Source of the DNA: Mycobacterium fragae
GTDB lineage: Bacteria > Actinomycetota > Actinomycetes > Mycobacteriales > Mycobacteriaceae
Assembly: GCF_002102185.1 (NCBI RefSeq)
Contig: NZ_LQOW01000016.1
Location: forward strand, 185,024 to 249,023
DNA: 64,000 nt
Direction of reading: 5' to 3'
Positions 1 to 9,452 of this stretch are shown piece after piece. The translations under genes were made by a program, and so were the position numbers. Each line of letters begins with the position of its first letter. Position 1 is the first letter of the stretch. Below the pieces are notes generated by a model, which ran no database searches, was not told the origin of the DNA, and saw only the letters and a program-made list of their open reading frames with translations.

Positions 1-140
1 TGGCCGGCCACCCGGGATGCGGAGCCGCGGCGTGCCTGCATTGGGGTGCGATGTGGGGTCCGGCGTCGCGCGCGGACTATGTGGACCCACTCGGGTTGCT
101 GGCCTCGACCCCCATCCGGCTCAAGCCGCTGCGCGGCTAG
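1..140 (+). CDS. M23 (lysostaphin-type) metallopeptidase, C-terminal fragment
   Basis: Only the last 46 codons lie in the window; the frame runs from base 3 to a TAG at 138-140. The fragment contains the LHWG segment that supplies the H-x-H zinc-ligand region at the end of the LytM/M23 peptidase fold, followed by a short tail with YVDPLGLL. M23 enzymes are exported peptidoglycan endopeptidases or their inactive regulators. It matches my recollection of the end of M. tuberculosis Rv2891, which also sits beside xerC. The gene converges on xerC with a 5-bp gap. The signal peptide and first zinc ligands are outside the window, so activity cannot be judged. Confidence 0.75.
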   Translation, partial: AGHPGCGAAACLHWGAMWGPASRADYVDPLGLLASTPIRLKPLRG

Positions 141-145
141 AGCGG

Positions 146-1045
146 TCAGGCCCGCGGGTGGGCCTGGTCGTGCACCTTCCGCAACCGGGCGATGGTGACG
201 TGGGTGTAGAGCTGGGTGGTGGCGAGGCTGGAGTGGCCCAGCAATTCCTGGACAACGCGCAGGTCGGCCCCGCCCTCGAGCAGGTGGGTGGCGGCGCTGT
301 GGCGCAATCCGTGCGGTCCCAGGTCGGGTGCGCCGTCGACCGCGGCCACGGTCTGATGCACGACGGTGCGGGCCTGCCGCACGTCGAGGCGGCGGCCTCG
401 GGCGCCCAGTAGCAGCGCCGGACCGGACTCCGCGGTCGCGAGGGAGGGACGTCCGTCAGCCAGCCATGCGGCCAACGCATCGGCGGCCGGCTCCCCGAAC
501 GGCGCGGTGCGCTGCTTGTCGCCCTTCCCGAGCACCCGCAGCACCCGGTGTCGGGTGTCGACGTCGTCGATGTCCAGCCCGCACAACTCGCTGACCCGAA
601 TGCCGGTGGCGTAGAGCAGTTCAACGACCAACCGGTCTCGCAGGGCCAACGGATCACCTTGCTGCGCACCGGATTTCGCAGCATCCATCGCGTCCCGCGC
701 CTGATCCTGGCGCAGCACGGCCGGCAGGGTGCGGTGCGCCTTGGGCAGCTGCAACAGCGCGGCCGGGTCGCGGTCAAGCAGCCCTCGCCGGGCCGCCCAG
801 GCGGTGAAGGTCTTGACCGCCGAGGTGCGACGCGCCAGCGTGGTGCGTGCCGAGCCCGCTGCGGCCTGTGCGCCGAGCCACGACCGCAGCAGCGGCAGGC
901 TCAGGCCGTCCAGACCGTCCACCCCCCGGTCGGCGAGGAAAGCGAACAACGACCGCAGATCGCCCAGGTATGCGCGCCGGGTATGCGCCGAACGACCGCG
1001 TTGCAGCGCCAAGTAGTCGTCGAACTCGTCGAGGATCGCCTGCAC
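146..1045 (-). CDS. xerC: Tyrosine recombinase XerC
   Basis: This 299-residue site-specific recombinase would act with XerD at dif to resolve chromosome dimers. Residues 1-95 form the SAM-like core-binding domain and 105-295 the catalytic domain. The full catalytic set is visible: R150 (ATGIRVSEL), K174 (GKGDKQR), H245 and R248 (HGLRHS), H271 (LLGHSS) and nucleophile Y280 (LYTHV). The length is standard for XerC. The GTG start at 1045 lies 32 bp after the preceding flavoenzyme on the same strand. Its place beside the M23 peptidase and upstream of the viuB/dprA block is as in other mycobacteria, which separates it from XerD and phage integrases. Confidence 0.95.
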   Translation of the reverse strand: MQAILDEFDDYLALQRGRSAHTRRAYLGDLRSLFAFLADRGVDGLDGLSLPLLRSWLGAQAAAGSARTTLARRTSAVKTFTAWAARRGLLDRDPAALLQLPKAHRTLPAVLRQDQARDAMDAAKSGAQQGDPLALRDRLVVELLYATGIRVSELCGLDIDDVDTRHRVLRVLGKGDKQRTAPFGEPAADALAAWLADGRPSLATAESGPALLLGARGRRLDVRQARTVVHQTVAAVDGAPDLGPHGLRHSAATHLLEGGADLRVVQELLGHSSLATTQLYTHVTIARLRKVHDQAHPRA

Positions 1046-1077
1046 GGCCCCACGGTCGCAGACGCCGGCGGCCTGGC

Positions 1078-2238
1078 TCAGCCGACGCGCCGCAATGTGT
1101 CGGGAGTGAGATCGGCCAGTGATGGATAGCCGTCGACGGCCATGATCAGGTCGGCTTCGGCCAGCAGCGCGCGCAGCACGTGCACGACGCCGTCGACGCC
1201 GCCCAGGGCCAGACCGTAGGCGTAGGGGCGGCCGATGCCGATCGCGGTCGCGCCCAGTGCGAGCGCCTTGATGATGTCGGCGCCGCTGCGGACGCCCGAG
1301 TCGAACAGCACCGGCAGCCCGTCGGCGGCTTCGATCACCTCAGGCAGGCAGTCCAGCGCGGGCAGGCCGCCGTTGGCCTGCCGGCCGCCGTGGTTGGAGC
1401 AGTAGATGCCGTCGACACCGCCGTCCCTGGCCCGACGCGCGTCATCAGCCGAGCAGATGCCCTTCACGATCAGCGGCAGCGTGGTCAGTGAACGCAGCCA
1501 TGGCAGGTCGTTCCACGTCAGCGGGCTACCGAAGATTTGGGCCCAGCGCAGCACGACGGCCTGCGGGTTCTCTTCGGGTGGTTGCGCCAGGCCGGCCCGG
1601 AACACCGGGTCGCTGGTGTAGTTGCTCAGACAATGCCCGCGCAGCTGCGGGAAGTTGGCGGTGCTCAGGTCGCGCGGACGCCAGCCGGGCACCCAGGTGT
1701 CGAGGGTGACGATGATGCCCCGGTAGCCGGCCGCCTCCGCGCGGTGGACCAGGCTGGCGGCCAAGTCCCGGTCTTTCGGGGTGTACAGCTGAAAGAACCC
1801 GGGGGTATCGCCGAATTCGGCGGCGACGTCTTCCAGCGGGTCGGTTGTCAACGTCGACACCACCATCGGGACTCCGGTGCGCGCGGCGGCGCGGGCGGTG
1901 GCCACGTCGCCGTGGCCGTCCTGCGCGCAGATGCCGATGACACCGATCGGCGCCATGAACAGCGGCGAGGGCAGCCTCAGCCCGAACACTTCCACGGATA
2001 GGTCACGCTCGGCGGCCCCGACGAACATGCGCGGGATCAGCCCCCATCCTTCGAAGGCCGCGCAGTTGGCCCGCTGGGTGCGCTCGTCACCGGCGCCGCC
2101 CGCCACATATGACCACACCGATGGCGGCATCGCCGCGGCGGCCTTGGCCTCCAACTCCGCGTAGGCCATCGGTAACGAGGGCGCGACGCCGGACAGGCCC
2201 TGCAGGTAGATCTCGAACTGGTAATCCCCGAATGCCAT
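1078..2238 (-). CDS. FMN-dependent alpha-hydroxy-acid oxidase, lactate 2-monooxygenase-like
   Basis: A 386-residue (S)-2-hydroxy-acid oxidising flavoenzyme with a TIM-barrel fold. Family signatures are present: an N-terminal region with [10 protein letters not shown] (the conserved Y at the active site), the FMN-binding segment around MAPIGV, a lysine in LIVKGI, and the active-site SNHGGRQ carrying the catalytic histidine and substrate-binding arginine. DSGVRSG and [11 protein letters not shown] bind the FMN phosphate. The extended loop after the barrel start resembles mycobacterial lactate 2-monooxygenase (lactate plus O2 to acetate) more than L-lactate dehydrogenase, but substrate and product cannot be settled from sequence. 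I do not recall a gene here in M. tuberculosis. The ATG at 2238 lies 23 bp from the viuB-like gene. Confidence 0.8.
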   Translation of the reverse strand: MAFGDYQFEIYLQGLSGVAPSLPMAYAELEAKAAAAMPPSVWSYVAGGAGDERTQRANCAAFEGWGLIPRMFVGAAERDLSVEVFGLRLPSPLFMAPIGVIGICAQDGHGDVATARAAARTGVPMVVSTLTTDPLEDVAAEFGDTPGFFQLYTPKDRDLAASLVHRAEAAGYRGIIVTLDTWVPGWRPRDLSTANFPQLRGHCLSNYTSDPVFRAGLAQPPEENPQAVVLRWAQIFGSPLTWNDLPWLRSLTTLPLIVKGICSADDARRARDGGVDGIYCSNHGGRQANGGLPALDCLPEVIEAADGLPVLFDSGVRSGADIIKALALGATAIGIGRPYAYGLALGGVDGVVHVLRALLAEADLIMAVDGYPSLADLTPDTLRRVG

Positions 2239-2261
2239 GCATTGAGAATGACAGCTCGCGA

Positions 2262-3116
2262 TCAGCCGGCCGCCTCAGCTTCCTCTTTACGCGCCAGCTC
2301 CTTCTTCCATTCGCGAAACGACTCCTCGGTGCGACCGCGCCGCCAGTAACCGGAGATCGACGCCCACTTCGCTTCGACTTCGCGGTCCTTGCGGATGTAG
2401 GGCCGAAGGTTGTGCATGACCGCCTGCGCTTCACCGTGGATGAAGGCATGCACCTGCCCGGGCAGCCAGAGCGTGGTGGTGACCGCTTCGATCAGCGGCG
2501 CGTGGTCGCCGGCTCGATCCTCGGGGACGAGATCGGCGCGGCCGCCGCGGTAGATCCAATTGACCTGCACGCCCTCCGGCGCCGTTACCGGGATCTCGTC
2601 CTCGGGGTCGGCGATTTCGATGAATGCCTTACCGATTGCGTTGGCGGGCAACGCTTCCAGGGCCACGCTGATCGCAGGCAGCGCGGTCTCGTCGCCGGCG
2701 AACAGATGCCAGTCGGCCGCCGGGTCGGGCGCGTAGGCACCGCTCGGCCCCATCAAATACGCGGGCTGGCCGGGCTTCGCGTCGACGGCCCACAGTCCGG
2801 CCGCGCCGTGCTCGCCGTGTACCACGATGTCGATCGCGATCTCACGCGCGTCCGGGTCAGCACGTCGCACAGTCATCGTGCGGATCACCGGCTGACGTTC
2901 GGCGGGCAGATCGGCGAAGCTGTCCAGCGTCAGTGGTTGCGGCAGGCTCGCCACGTCGACGTCATCGGCAACGAGGACCAGCTTGACGTAGGAGTCGGTG
3001 AACTCGCTTGGCGTGAAGGTGTCGAAGCCGCTGCCGCCGAGCACCACCCGGACCATGTTGCGGGAGAGTTCCTCGGAGCGGACAACCTGGAAAGTATGCA
3101 CTGGTCGACCGGCCAC
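2262..3116 (-). CDS. viuB: Siderophore-interacting protein (ViuB family)
   Basis: A 284-residue cytoplasmic FAD-dependent ferric-siderophore reductase of the SIP/ViuB family, which releases iron from imported siderophores; in mycobacteria the substrates would be mycobactin or carboxymycobactin. The N-terminal half is a ferredoxin-reductase-like FAD domain with RTMTVRR (flavin binding). The middle carries [12 protein letters not shown], characteristic of the family. The C-terminal NAD(P)H-binding domain includes IHGEAQAV and ends in a basic/acidic tail ([10 protein letters not shown]). The start is GTG at 3116, 8 bp from the dprA stop. It corresponds to the gene called viuB (Rv2895c) in M. tuberculosis. 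No IdeR box was found by eye in the short upstream gap, so its own iron control is unproven. Confidence 0.88.
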   Translation of the reverse strand: MAGRPVHTFQVVRSEELSRNMVRVVLGGSGFDTFTPSEFTDSYVKLVLVADDVDVASLPQPLTLDSFADLPAERQPVIRTMTVRRADPDAREIAIDIVVHGEHGAAGLWAVDAKPGQPAYLMGPSGAYAPDPAADWHLFAGDETALPAISVALEALPANAIGKAFIEIADPEDEIPVTAPEGVQVNWIYRGGRADLVPEDRAGDHAPLIEAVTTTLWLPGQVHAFIHGEAQAVMHNLRPYIRKDREVEAKWASISGYWRRGRTEESFREWKKELARKEEAEAAG

Positions 3117-3124
3117 GCCGTCGA

Positions 3125-4276
3125 CTATACGAGCCGCGCTTTAGACGTCTTTCGCTGCCGGACGATGCGCCACCGGCCATCGTGCCGCTCGGCCAGCCCG
3201 GCCACTTCCAGCATCGCCAACGGGCCCAGCACCCGCGCCGGCGCCAGCCCGGCAGCGACGGCGATCTCGTCGACCGTGGCGGCTCCGCGGCCCGGCAACG
3301 CCTCGTATACCAGCCGCTCGGCATCGCTGAGGCCGTCGAGCGCGGTCGCGGATCGTGGCTGCTCGGCCGCGAGCTCACCAATGCGGCCGACGATCTCGAC
3401 GATGTCCGCGGCTCGGGTGATCACCTCGGCGCCGTCGCGCAACAGAACATGGCACCCCGCCGACGCCGACGACGTCACCGGGCCCGGCACCGCACCGACC
3501 ACCCTGCCCAGGGCGCGCGCCCACGCGGCGGTGTTGGCCGCGCCGCTGCGCCAGCCGGCCTCCACCACCACCGCCGCGCCGGCGAGCGCCGCCACCAGCC
3601 GGTTGCGGGTCAAGAACCGGTGCCGTGCCGGGCGCACGCCCGGCGGGTATTCGGTGACCAGCAGCCCGTGGCTGCCGATGCGATGCAGCAGCGCGGAATG
3701 CCCTGCCGGATAGGGAATGTCGATACCGCCGGCAAGTACTCCGACGGTGATGCCGTCAGCGGCCAGTGCCGCCCGATGCGCGGCACCGTCGACCCCGTAG
3801 GCCGCGCCGGACACCACCGTCACATCGCGCTCGGCCAGCCCGGTCGCCAGGTCCCCGGCGACATGCTCGCCGTATGTCGTCGACGCACGGGTTCCGACGA
3901 GTGCCGCCGCCCGGTGCGCGACGTCGTCGAGCCGTTCGGGACCCACGGCCCACAGCACCATCGGCGGCCTGCACTGCGGTTTGCCCGCCGTTGCCGCACT
4001 GCCGAATGCCGTGAACGCCAGCACCGGCCACTCGTCGTCCTCGGCCGTGACCAATCGCCCACCACGCCGGGAAAGCAACTCGAGATCCTCGGCGGCACGG
4101 TCGATTTCGCGTCTGGCTTCAGTGTGGCGGGCCAACGTGTCGTCGACCTCGCCGCGGCGGACGCGTTCCGCGGCGTCCACCGGCCCGATGCGTTCTACCA
4201 GCGCGGCCAGTTCGGCGCACGGCGGTTCGACCACCCGGGACAGATAGGCCCATGCCCGCAGCGTCGGATCGCTCAT
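3125..4276 (-). CDS. dprA: DNA processing protein DprA
   Basis: A 383-residue DprA/Smf protein, which in transformable bacteria loads RecA on incoming single-stranded DNA; its role in mycobacteria is not established. The central Rossmann-like domain is clear: GTRAS, VVSGAAYGVDGAAHRAAL, VLAGGIDIPYP, TEYPPG and RFLTRNRL. The C-terminal part is a winged helix. The reading frame is open upstream to 4870, but homologues begin at MSDPTLRAW, whose ATG (4276) overlaps the comM TGA as ATGA. This start gives a normal length and translational coupling. The chain yraN-comM-dprA is conserved in actinobacteria. Confidence 0.93.
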   Translation of the reverse strand: MSDPTLRAWAYLSRVVEPPCAELAALVERIGPVDAAERVRRGEVDDTLARHTEARREIDRAAEDLELLSRRGGRLVTAEDDEWPVLAFTAFGSAATAGKPQCRPPMVLWAVGPERLDDVAHRAAALVGTRASTTYGEHVAGDLATGLAERDVTVVSGAAYGVDGAAHRAALAADGITVGVLAGGIDIPYPAGHSALLHRIGSHGLLVTEYPPGVRPARHRFLTRNRLVAALAGAAVVVEAGWRSGAANTAAWARALGRVVGAVPGPVTSSASAGCHVLLRDGAEVITRAADIVEIVGRIGELAAEQPRSATALDGLSDAERLVYEALPGRGAATVDEIAVAAGLAPARVLGPLAMLEVAGLAERHDGRWRIVRQRKTSKARLV

Positions 4277-5784
4277 CGCGCCGCCCCGGCTTGGCGGAAG
4301 CTGAGCGCGGCGGCCACCTCGTCGAGCCCCGGTGATGTTCGACCGGCCAGATCGGCCAAAGTCCAGGCAACTCGCAAAGTTCTGTCGACGCCGCGGATGG
4401 ACAGCAGTCCACGGTCCAGCTCCGCGCGCAGCGGCTCCATCGCCGCGGCGCCGAGCCGAAACTTGCGCCGCAGCAGCGGCCCGTTGACCTCGGCGTTGGT
4501 CCGGAAGCCGTGTGCTCGCCACCGTTCCGCCGCCGCCGCGCGGGCGGCGGCCACCCTGGCCCGCACCTGTGCCGTCGACTCGGCCTCGGTGGCCGAGAAG
4601 GCGTCCTTGCGAACAGAATGCATTTCGACGCGGAGGTCGACGCGGTCCAGCAGCGGACCAGACAGCCGGCCGAGGTATCGGCGCTTGGCCGCCGCCGCGC
4701 AGATGCAATCGCGCGGATCCGCCGGTGCGCACGGACAAGGGTTGGCGGCCAACACAAGTTGGAACCGGGCCGGGTAGCAGGCCACGCCGTCGCGGCGGGC
4801 CAGACGAATCTCCCCGTCTTCCAACGGTGTTCGCAACGCCTCCAATGCGCTGACGCCGATCTCGGCGCACTCGTCGAGGAAGAGCACCCCGCGGTGCGCC
4901 CGGCTGACGGCACCCGGGCGAGCCAGCCCCGACCCGCCGCCGACGAGTGCGGCGACGCTGGAGCTGTGATGCGGCGCCACGAACGGCGGCCTGGTGATCA
5001 ACGGCGTGGCGTCCGACAGCAGCCCGGCCACCGAGTGAATAGCGGTGACTTCCAGCGACTCACTGTCGGACAGCGGCGGCAGCAGACCCGGAAGCCGTTG
5101 GGCCAGCATCGTTTTGCCGACGCCGGGCGGGCCGGTCAACATGAGGTGATGCGCGCCGGCGGCGGCCACCTCGACGGCGAAGCGGGCCTGAGCCTGCCCG
5201 ACCACGTCGGCCAGATCCGCCGTCGGCTCCGGCGCGGGGACGGCCCCGTCGATCCGTTCGGCCAGCCGCGCTGACCCGCTGAGCCACGCCTGCAACTGGC
5301 CCAGCGTCTGCAGTCCGCAGACCTCGATGCCGTCGACCAGGCTGGCTTCGGCCAGATTCTCCGTCGGGACCACGACGGTCTGCCAGCCGTCGCTTTTGGC
5401 CGCCAGCACCGCGGGCAGCACGCCGCGCACCGGGCGGACCCGACCGTCCAGCGCCAACTCCCCCAGCAGCACCGCTGTTTCCAGCCGCCGCCAGGGCGAC
5501 TTTCGCTGCGCCGACAGCACGGCCGCGGCTAGCGCCACGTCGTATACCGAGCCCATTTTCGGCAGCGTGGCCGGTGAGAGCGCCAACGTGAGCCGGGCCA
5601 TCGGCCAGCGGTTGCCACAGTTTGTGATCGCCGCCCGCACCCGATCCCGGGACTCCTGTAATGCGGCATCGGGCAGGCCAACCAGGTGCACACCCGGCAG
5701 GCCGGACGTGATGTCGGCTTCGATCTCGACGATCTCGCCGTCCAACCCGCGCACCGCGACCGAGAACGCCCGTCCGAGGGCCAT
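4273..5784 (-). CDS. comM: YifB/ComM family Mg-chelatase-like AAA+ ATPase
   Basis: A 503-residue AAA+ protein. Residues 1-170 hold the Lon-protease-like N-terminal fold typical of ComM (ALGRAFSV...GLPGVHLVGLPD). The ATPase core has Walker A GPPGVGKT and Walker B LFLDECAE, with a C-terminal Mg-chelatase domain ending in LSFRQA. ComM of Vibrio is a branch-migration helicase used in recombination after transformation; the mycobacterial function is inferred from this. The frame opens at 5895, but the ATG at 5784 gives the family length and overlaps the yraN stop by one base. The downstream overlap with dprA is 4 bp. Confidence 0.93.
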   Translation of the reverse strand: MALGRAFSVAVRGLDGEIVEIEADITSGLPGVHLVGLPDAALQESRDRVRAAITNCGNRWPMARLTLALSPATLPKMGSVYDVALAAAVLSAQRKSPWRRLETAVLLGELALDGRVRPVRGVLPAVLAAKSDGWQTVVVPTENLAEASLVDGIEVCGLQTLGQLQAWLSGSARLAERIDGAVPAPEPTADLADVVGQAQARFAVEVAAAGAHHLMLTGPPGVGKTMLAQRLPGLLPPLSDSESLEVTAIHSVAGLLSDATPLITRPPFVAPHHSSSVAALVGGGSGLARPGAVSRAHRGVLFLDECAEIGVSALEALRTPLEDGEIRLARRDGVACYPARFQLVLAANPCPCAPADPRDCICAAAAKRRYLGRLSGPLLDRVDLRVEMHSVRKDAFSATEAESTAQVRARVAAARAAAAERWRAHGFRTNAEVNGPLLRRKFRLGAAAMEPLRAELDRGLLSIRGVDRTLRVAWTLADLAGRTSPGLDEVAAALSFRQAGAAR

Positions 5785-6152
5785 CAGCCGATTCCTTGCA
5801 AATGGGTGATTTCCGGGATGCGACGCCGGCCGATCCGCACGCCGATCACATCGATGCGGGTCGTCGTCCAACCACGGTCCTGGCCGGCCAGCCACAACGT
5901 GGCCAGCCGACGCAGCCTGCGCGCCTTCTGCGGGGTCACCGCCTGCGCCAGGCCGCCGAAGCCGTCACCGGTGCGGGTCTTCACTTCCACGAAAACCACG
6001 GCCCGGGCGCCCGGGTCGGCGGCGACTATGTCGAGCTCGCCGTACCGGCAGCGCCAGTTACGGTCGAGGATCTGTAAGCCCAGGCCGACGAGATGTCCTA
6101 CCGCCAGCTGCTCGCCAAGGGCTCCGAGTTCGGCCCGCGTCAACGTCGTCAT
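5784..6152 (-). CDS. UPF0102 endonuclease-like protein YraN
   Basis: A 122-residue UPF0102 protein with a Holliday-junction-resolvase/restriction-endonuclease-like fold. The ELDIVAAD and FVEVKTRTG segments match the D...ExK nuclease motif, so the predicted metal ligands are intact. The biochemical role in mycobacteria is unknown; linkage to comM and dprA suggests DNA processing. The ATG at 6152 is the first plausible start, and the gene leads the overlapping yraN-comM-dprA chain. M. tuberculosis Rv2898c is the positional match. Confidence 0.88.
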   Translation of the reverse strand: MTTLTRAELGALGEQLAVGHLVGLGLQILDRNWRCRYGELDIVAADPGARAVVFVEVKTRTGDGFGGLAQAVTPQKARRLRRLATLWLAGQDRGWTTTRIDVIGVRIGRRRIPEITHLQGIG

Positions 6153-6284
6153 GCGGCTACCCTGCGCGAGCGCGCCGACATGGCGCCCGCTACACGGGCC
6201 GGCACCGCAGGGTCAGCCAGTGGTTATCCCCAGTCGGGTGGCCATCCACAGGCATATGCTGAGACCCACCCACGCCGAAGCAGG

Positions 6285-6290
6285 TATAAC
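6285..6290 (+). promoter_or_regulatory. Possible -10 element for the GAF-ANTAR gene
   Basis: TATAAC lies about 80 bp before the GTG of the GAF-ANTAR gene in the 218-bp divergent gap. A weak TGAGAC occurs 19 bp upstream, which is longer than ideal for a -35. This is a pattern match only; no other convincing hexamer pair was seen in this gap. Confidence 0.3.
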
Positions 6291-6370
6291 TGAGTCTTGC
6301 GTACCCGTCGCTCCCGCCTTCGGCCAGCGGGACCAGATCGTCGGCGGGGCAGCATCCGAAAAGAGATAAC

Positions 6371-7126
6371 GTGGCAAACGAGGTCGACAAACGCCCTGAT
6401 GGAGCACCTGCGGCGGCGGACCCTTCGACGGTCTTTGCCGCGCTTGCCGAAATCATTTACCAGGGCACCGAGTCCAGCGAGGTGTACGCGGCCATCTGCG
6501 TCGCCGCCACGCTGACCGTTTCCGGCTGTGACCACGCGAGCCTGCTGGTGCGGCGTAACGGTCGCTACGTCACGGTTGGCGCCAGCGACCGCATCGCGCA
6601 GCGAATCGACGACCTCGAGCGTTCGGTCGGCGACGGCCCGTGCGTCGACGCGATCGAGGAGGAAACGCCGCAGATCGAAACGGATCTGACCACGCCGTGC
6701 CAGTGGCCCAAGCTGGCCGCCCGGCTGATCGAGGAGACGCCGGTCCGCGGGGCGATGGGGTTTCGCATCCTGGTTGATCGCCGCAAGTCCGGTGCGCTGA
6801 ATCTGTTCAGCGATAGGCCCAACGTCTTCAACACCGAGTCAGCGGGTCAGGCCATCGTGCTGGCGTCGTTCGCCAGCGTGGCCATCAACGCGGTGGCCCA
6901 GGGCGAGGACGTCGCGACGCTGCGGCGCGGATTGCTCAGTAACCGCGAGATCGGCAAGGCGGTCGGGATGTTGATGCTGCTGCACGGCGTCTCCGAGCGG
7001 GAGGCGTTCGACGTGCTGCGGCGGTATTCCCAGGATCTGAACATCAAACTCGCCGACGTCGCGCGGACGGTTGTCGAACATCGCGGCACGCCCATGTTCA
7101 ACGACCTGTCACGCGGGGGCCGTTAG
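6371..7126 (+). CDS. GAF-ANTAR domain regulator
   Basis: A 251-residue cytoplasmic protein. Residues about 20-175 form a GAF sensor domain (CDHASLLV, VGDGPCVDAI, ALNLFSDRPNVF), and about 185-240 an ANTAR RNA-binding domain (LRRGLLSNREIGKAVGMLML...SQDLNIKLADVA). ANTAR proteins act as antitermination factors on paired hairpins in nascent RNA; the GAF ligand is unknown. The GTG at 6371 follows an AAAAGAGA stretch as a weak ribosome site. The gene is divergent from yraN and converges on DUF2469, 7 bp away. In M. tuberculosis this position holds fdhD/fdhF, so the gene is a lineage-specific gain or retention. No paired ANTAR hairpin was located by eye. Confidence 0.88.
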   Translation: MANEVDKRPDGAPAAADPSTVFAALAEIIYQGTESSEVYAAICVAATLTVSGCDHASLLVRRNGRYVTVGASDRIAQRIDDLERSVGDGPCVDAIEEETPQIETDLTTPCQWPKLAARLIEETPVRGAMGFRILVDRRKSGALNLFSDRPNVFNTESAGQAIVLASFASVAINAVAQGEDVATLRRGLLSNREIGKAVGMLMLLHGVSEREAFDVLRRYSQDLNIKLADVARTVVEHRGTPMFNDLSRGGR

Positions 7127-7133
7127 CAGCTCG

Positions 7134-7439
7134 CTATTCGGGCAGGCGCAGCTCGGGCTTCTCGACCTCTTCGATGTTGACGTCCTTGAACGTGACCACC
7201 CGGACCTGCTTGACGAACCGGGCCGGCCGGTACATGTCCCACACCCAGGCGTCGGACAGCCGCAGCTCGAAGTACACCTCGCCCTCGGCGTTGCGGGGCA
7301 CCATCTCCACGCTGTTTGCCAGGTAGAACCGCCGCTCGGTTTCCACGACGTAGCTGAACTGGCCCACGATGTCCTTGTATTCGCGGTACAGCGAGAGCTC
7401 CATCTCGGTTTCGTACTTTTCGAGATCCTCAGCACTCAT
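7134..7439 (-). CDS. DUF2469 family conserved protein
   Basis: A 101-residue acidic protein, MSAEDLEKYETEMEL... to ...KPELRLPE, essentially identical in layout to the short DUF2469 protein found next to rnhB across actinobacteria (Rv2901c type). There is no transmembrane segment or signal peptide. Function is unknown; the strict linkage to rnhB-lepB-rplS suggests a housekeeping role. The ATG at 7439 lies 15 bp after the rnhB stop, so it probably shares that transcript. Confidence 0.9.
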   Translation of the reverse strand: MSAEDLEKYETEMELSLYREYKDIVGQFSYVVETERRFYLANSVEMVPRNAEGEVYFELRLSDAWVWDMYRPARFVKQVRVVTFKDVNIEEVEKPELRLPE

Positions 7440-7454
7440 CTGCCACTCACCTGC

Positions 7455-8210
7455 TCAGCCGTCCTTCTCCTCGCTCGTCTGCCCGGCATCCATTTTTCCC
7501 CACCCGTTCCCGCCGGGCCGATCCGGCTTGAACTCGGCCACCACCCGACTACCCGATCCGGTTGCCACCCGCCGGACGTTGATGAACGAATACCGGTGCT
7601 CGGAGCAGGGGCCGCGCTCGGCCAGCGCCGCCGAATGGCCCTGGGTGCAGTAGCCCTTGTGCTCGGCAAAACCGTAGCCGGGATGCTCGGCATCCATCGC
7701 CACCATCAACCGGTCCCGGCTGACCTTGGCCAGCACACTGGCGGCGGCGATACAAGCGGCCGCCGCATCACCGCCGACGACGGGTAGCGACGGCATCGGC
7801 AATCCGGGCACCCGAAAGCCGTCGGACAGCACGTAGCCCGGGCGCACCGGCAGTCCGGCCACCGCGCGACGCATCCCTTCGATATTCGCCACGTGCACGC
7901 CACGTCGGTCCACCTCGGTCGGCGGAATGAACACCACGTGGTAGGCCAGGGCATAACGACGGATCAGGGGGTACAGCTTTTCCCGGGCCTTCTCGGTGAG
8001 TTTTTTCGAATCGTCAAGCAGCGCCAGGCTTTCCAGCCGGCCAGGCCCCAGCACACACGCCGCGACCACCAGCGGGCCGGCGCAGGCCCCGCGGCCGACC
8101 TCGTCCACTCCGGCGACCGGCCCGAGACCGCTGCGGTACAGCGCGGACTCGAGGGTCCGCAAGCCTGAAGATTTGCGGATCACCGTCCGTGGCGGCCAAG
8201 TGGTGGCCAT
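7455..8210 (-). CDS. rnhB: Ribonuclease HII
   Basis: A 251-residue type 2 RNase H that cuts RNA in RNA/DNA hybrids and starts removal of misincorporated ribonucleotides. The catalytic DEVGRG (D36, E37) is intact, with a further acidic residue in LSDGF (D130) and another in [13 protein letters not shown]. The frame extends to 8255, but the ATG at 8210 ([14 protein letters not shown]) agrees with homologues and lies 2 bp after the lepB stop, implying coupling. The tail beyond about residue 215 is polar, low in complexity and probably variable. Confidence 0.95.
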   Translation of the reverse strand: MATTWPPRTVIRKSSGLRTLESALYRSGLGPVAGVDEVGRGACAGPLVVAACVLGPGRLESLALLDDSKKLTEKAREKLYPLIRRYALAYHVVFIPPTEVDRRGVHVANIEGMRRAVAGLPVRPGYVLSDGFRVPGLPMPSLPVVGGDAAAACIAAASVLAKVSRDRLMVAMDAEHPGYGFAEHKGYCTQGHSAALAERGPCSEHRYSFINVRRVATGSGSRVVAEFKPDRPGGNGWGKMDAGQTSEEKDG

Positions 8211-8212
8211 GA

Positions 8213-9073
8213 CTACCGATTCTGCTGCGGATTCACCGAATGCACACCACTCCATCGCGACGGCGGCCAGACGATGAACCTGGCCTTGCCGATGACGTTG
8301 CGCACCGGGACGGTGCCCGCCATGGGATCACCGGTGCACAGCAGGCCCTTCATCGCATCGGCCGGGACACTGGTGCAGTGGGCGCGGGAGTCCGCCGAAT
8401 GGGTGCGGTTGTCCCCCATCACCCATAACCGCCCCTGCGGGACGGTGACCGGGCCGAATTCGTTGCCCAAGCACGGGTACGCCGCGGGATCGGCGTTCAT
8501 CGTCGCGGGGTTCAGATACGGCTCCTTCACCTTGACCTCGTCAACGGTCAACCCGGTGTTATTGCGACACTGCACTTTCTGCCCACCCACAGCGACGACG
8601 CGCTTGACCAGGTCGTTCTCGTCGGGAGGTACGAAGCCGACAAACGAGAGCGCATTCTGCAGCCAGCGCACCGCCGTGTCGTGCGAGCGGATCGACTTGT
8701 AGCCGACGTTCCACGATGGCGGTCCCTTGAACACGATCACGTCACCGGGACGCGGCGGGCCGAAACGGTAGCTGACCTTGTCCACCATGATGCGGTCGCC
8801 GACACAGCCCGCACAGCCGTGCAGGGTGGGTTCCATCGACTCCGACGGGATCAAGTAGGGCCGCGCCACGAACGTCAACATGACGTAGTAGAGCACCAGC
8901 GCGATCAATGCCAGGATCGCCGTTTCCCGGAACGCCGCCCGTTTGTTTCCGGTGGGCTCGCCCTCGGTGTCCGGTTTCGGGGTGGCGGTCCCTGGTTCCG
9001 GGGCGACGATGTCTGCCTCCGGCGGGGCGGAATCCGGTTGGCCCTCGGGTGACGAGTCGGTGGTTTCGGTCAC
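8213..9073 (-). CDS. lepB: Type I signal peptidase LepB
   Basis: A 286-residue membrane-bound leader peptidase that removes signal peptides from exported proteins. Residues 1-48 are a proline- and acid-rich cytosolic arm, 50-70 a single membrane segment, and the rest is extracytoplasmic. The catalytic dyad is S79 in [11 protein letters not shown] and K157 in [11 protein letters not shown]; the C-terminal signature [11 protein letters not shown] is intact. The frame opens at 9184, but GTG 9073 (VTETTDSS) matches the mycobacterial start. It sits between rplS and rnhB, as in M. tuberculosis. Confidence 0.95.
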   Translation of the reverse strand: MTETTDSSPEGQPDSAPPEADIVAPEPGTATPKPDTEGEPTGNKRAAFRETAILALIALVLYYVMLTFVARPYLIPSESMEPTLHGCAGCVGDRIMVDKVSYRFGPPRPGDVIVFKGPPSWNVGYKSIRSHDTAVRWLQNALSFVGFVPPDENDLVKRVVAVGGQKVQCRNNTGLTVDEVKVKEPYLNPATMNADPAAYPCLGNEFGPVTVPQGRLWVMGDNRTHSADSRAHCTSVPADAMKGLLCTGDPMAGTVPVRNVIGKARFIVWPPSRWSGVHSVNPQQNR

Positions 9074-9110
9074 GGCTTCAGCGTAGTCAGCACGGTCTGC
9101 CGCACCACGC

Positions 9111-9452
9111 TCAGCGCTTCTCTTTGATCTTGGCCTTCTTGCCGCGAAGCTCGCGCAGGTAGTACAGCTTGGCCCGGCGGACATCGCCGCGGGTCACGAC
9201 CTCGATGTGGTCGATGTTCGGCGAATGCACGGGGAACGTCCGTTCCACGCCGACGCCGTAGCTCTCCTTGCGCACCGTGAAGGTCTCGCGGACGCCTCCG
9301 CCTTGCCGGCGGATCACCACGCCCTTGAACACCTGGATGCGCTCTTTGGCGCCCTCGATGACCTTGACGTGCACGTTGACCGTGTCCCCGGGGCTGAAGG
9401 CCGGGAGGTCGTCGCGCAGCGACGCCTTGTCGACGAAGTCCAGCGTGTTCAT
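9111..9452 (-). CDS. rplS: 50S ribosomal protein L19
   Basis: A 113-residue L19, located at the 30S-50S interface. The typical opening ([22 protein letters not shown]) and the end [15 protein letters not shown] are present. The ATG at 9452 follows a GGAAG ribosome site; the upstream extension of the frame is not conserved. The gene heads the rplS-lepB-rnhB-DUF2469 run and is divergent from lppW across 233 bp, which should hold both promoters. Confidence 0.97.
   Translation of the reverse strand: MNTLDFVDKASLRDDLPAFSPGDTVNVHVKVIEGAKERIQVFKGVVIRRQGGGVRETFTVRKESYGVGVERTFPVHSPNIDHIEVVTRGDVRRAKLYYLRELRGKKAKIKEKR

Noticed and set aside
2109..3713. 534-codon open frame on the plus strand
   Set aside because: It is antisense to the viuB-like and dprA genes, both clearly homologous; the translation is arginine-rich and without any domain, as expected in a high-GC shadow frame.
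3125..4870. dprA with a 198-residue N-terminal extension
   Set aside because: The extension is out-of-frame comM sequence, proline/arginine rich; the ATGA overlap at 4273-4276 gives the normal DprA start.
6222..6256. TTATCCCCA and CATCCACA resembling DnaA boxes
   Set aside because: Only two imperfect copies without a cluster, AT-rich unwinding region or dnaA/dnaN context; not a replication origin.
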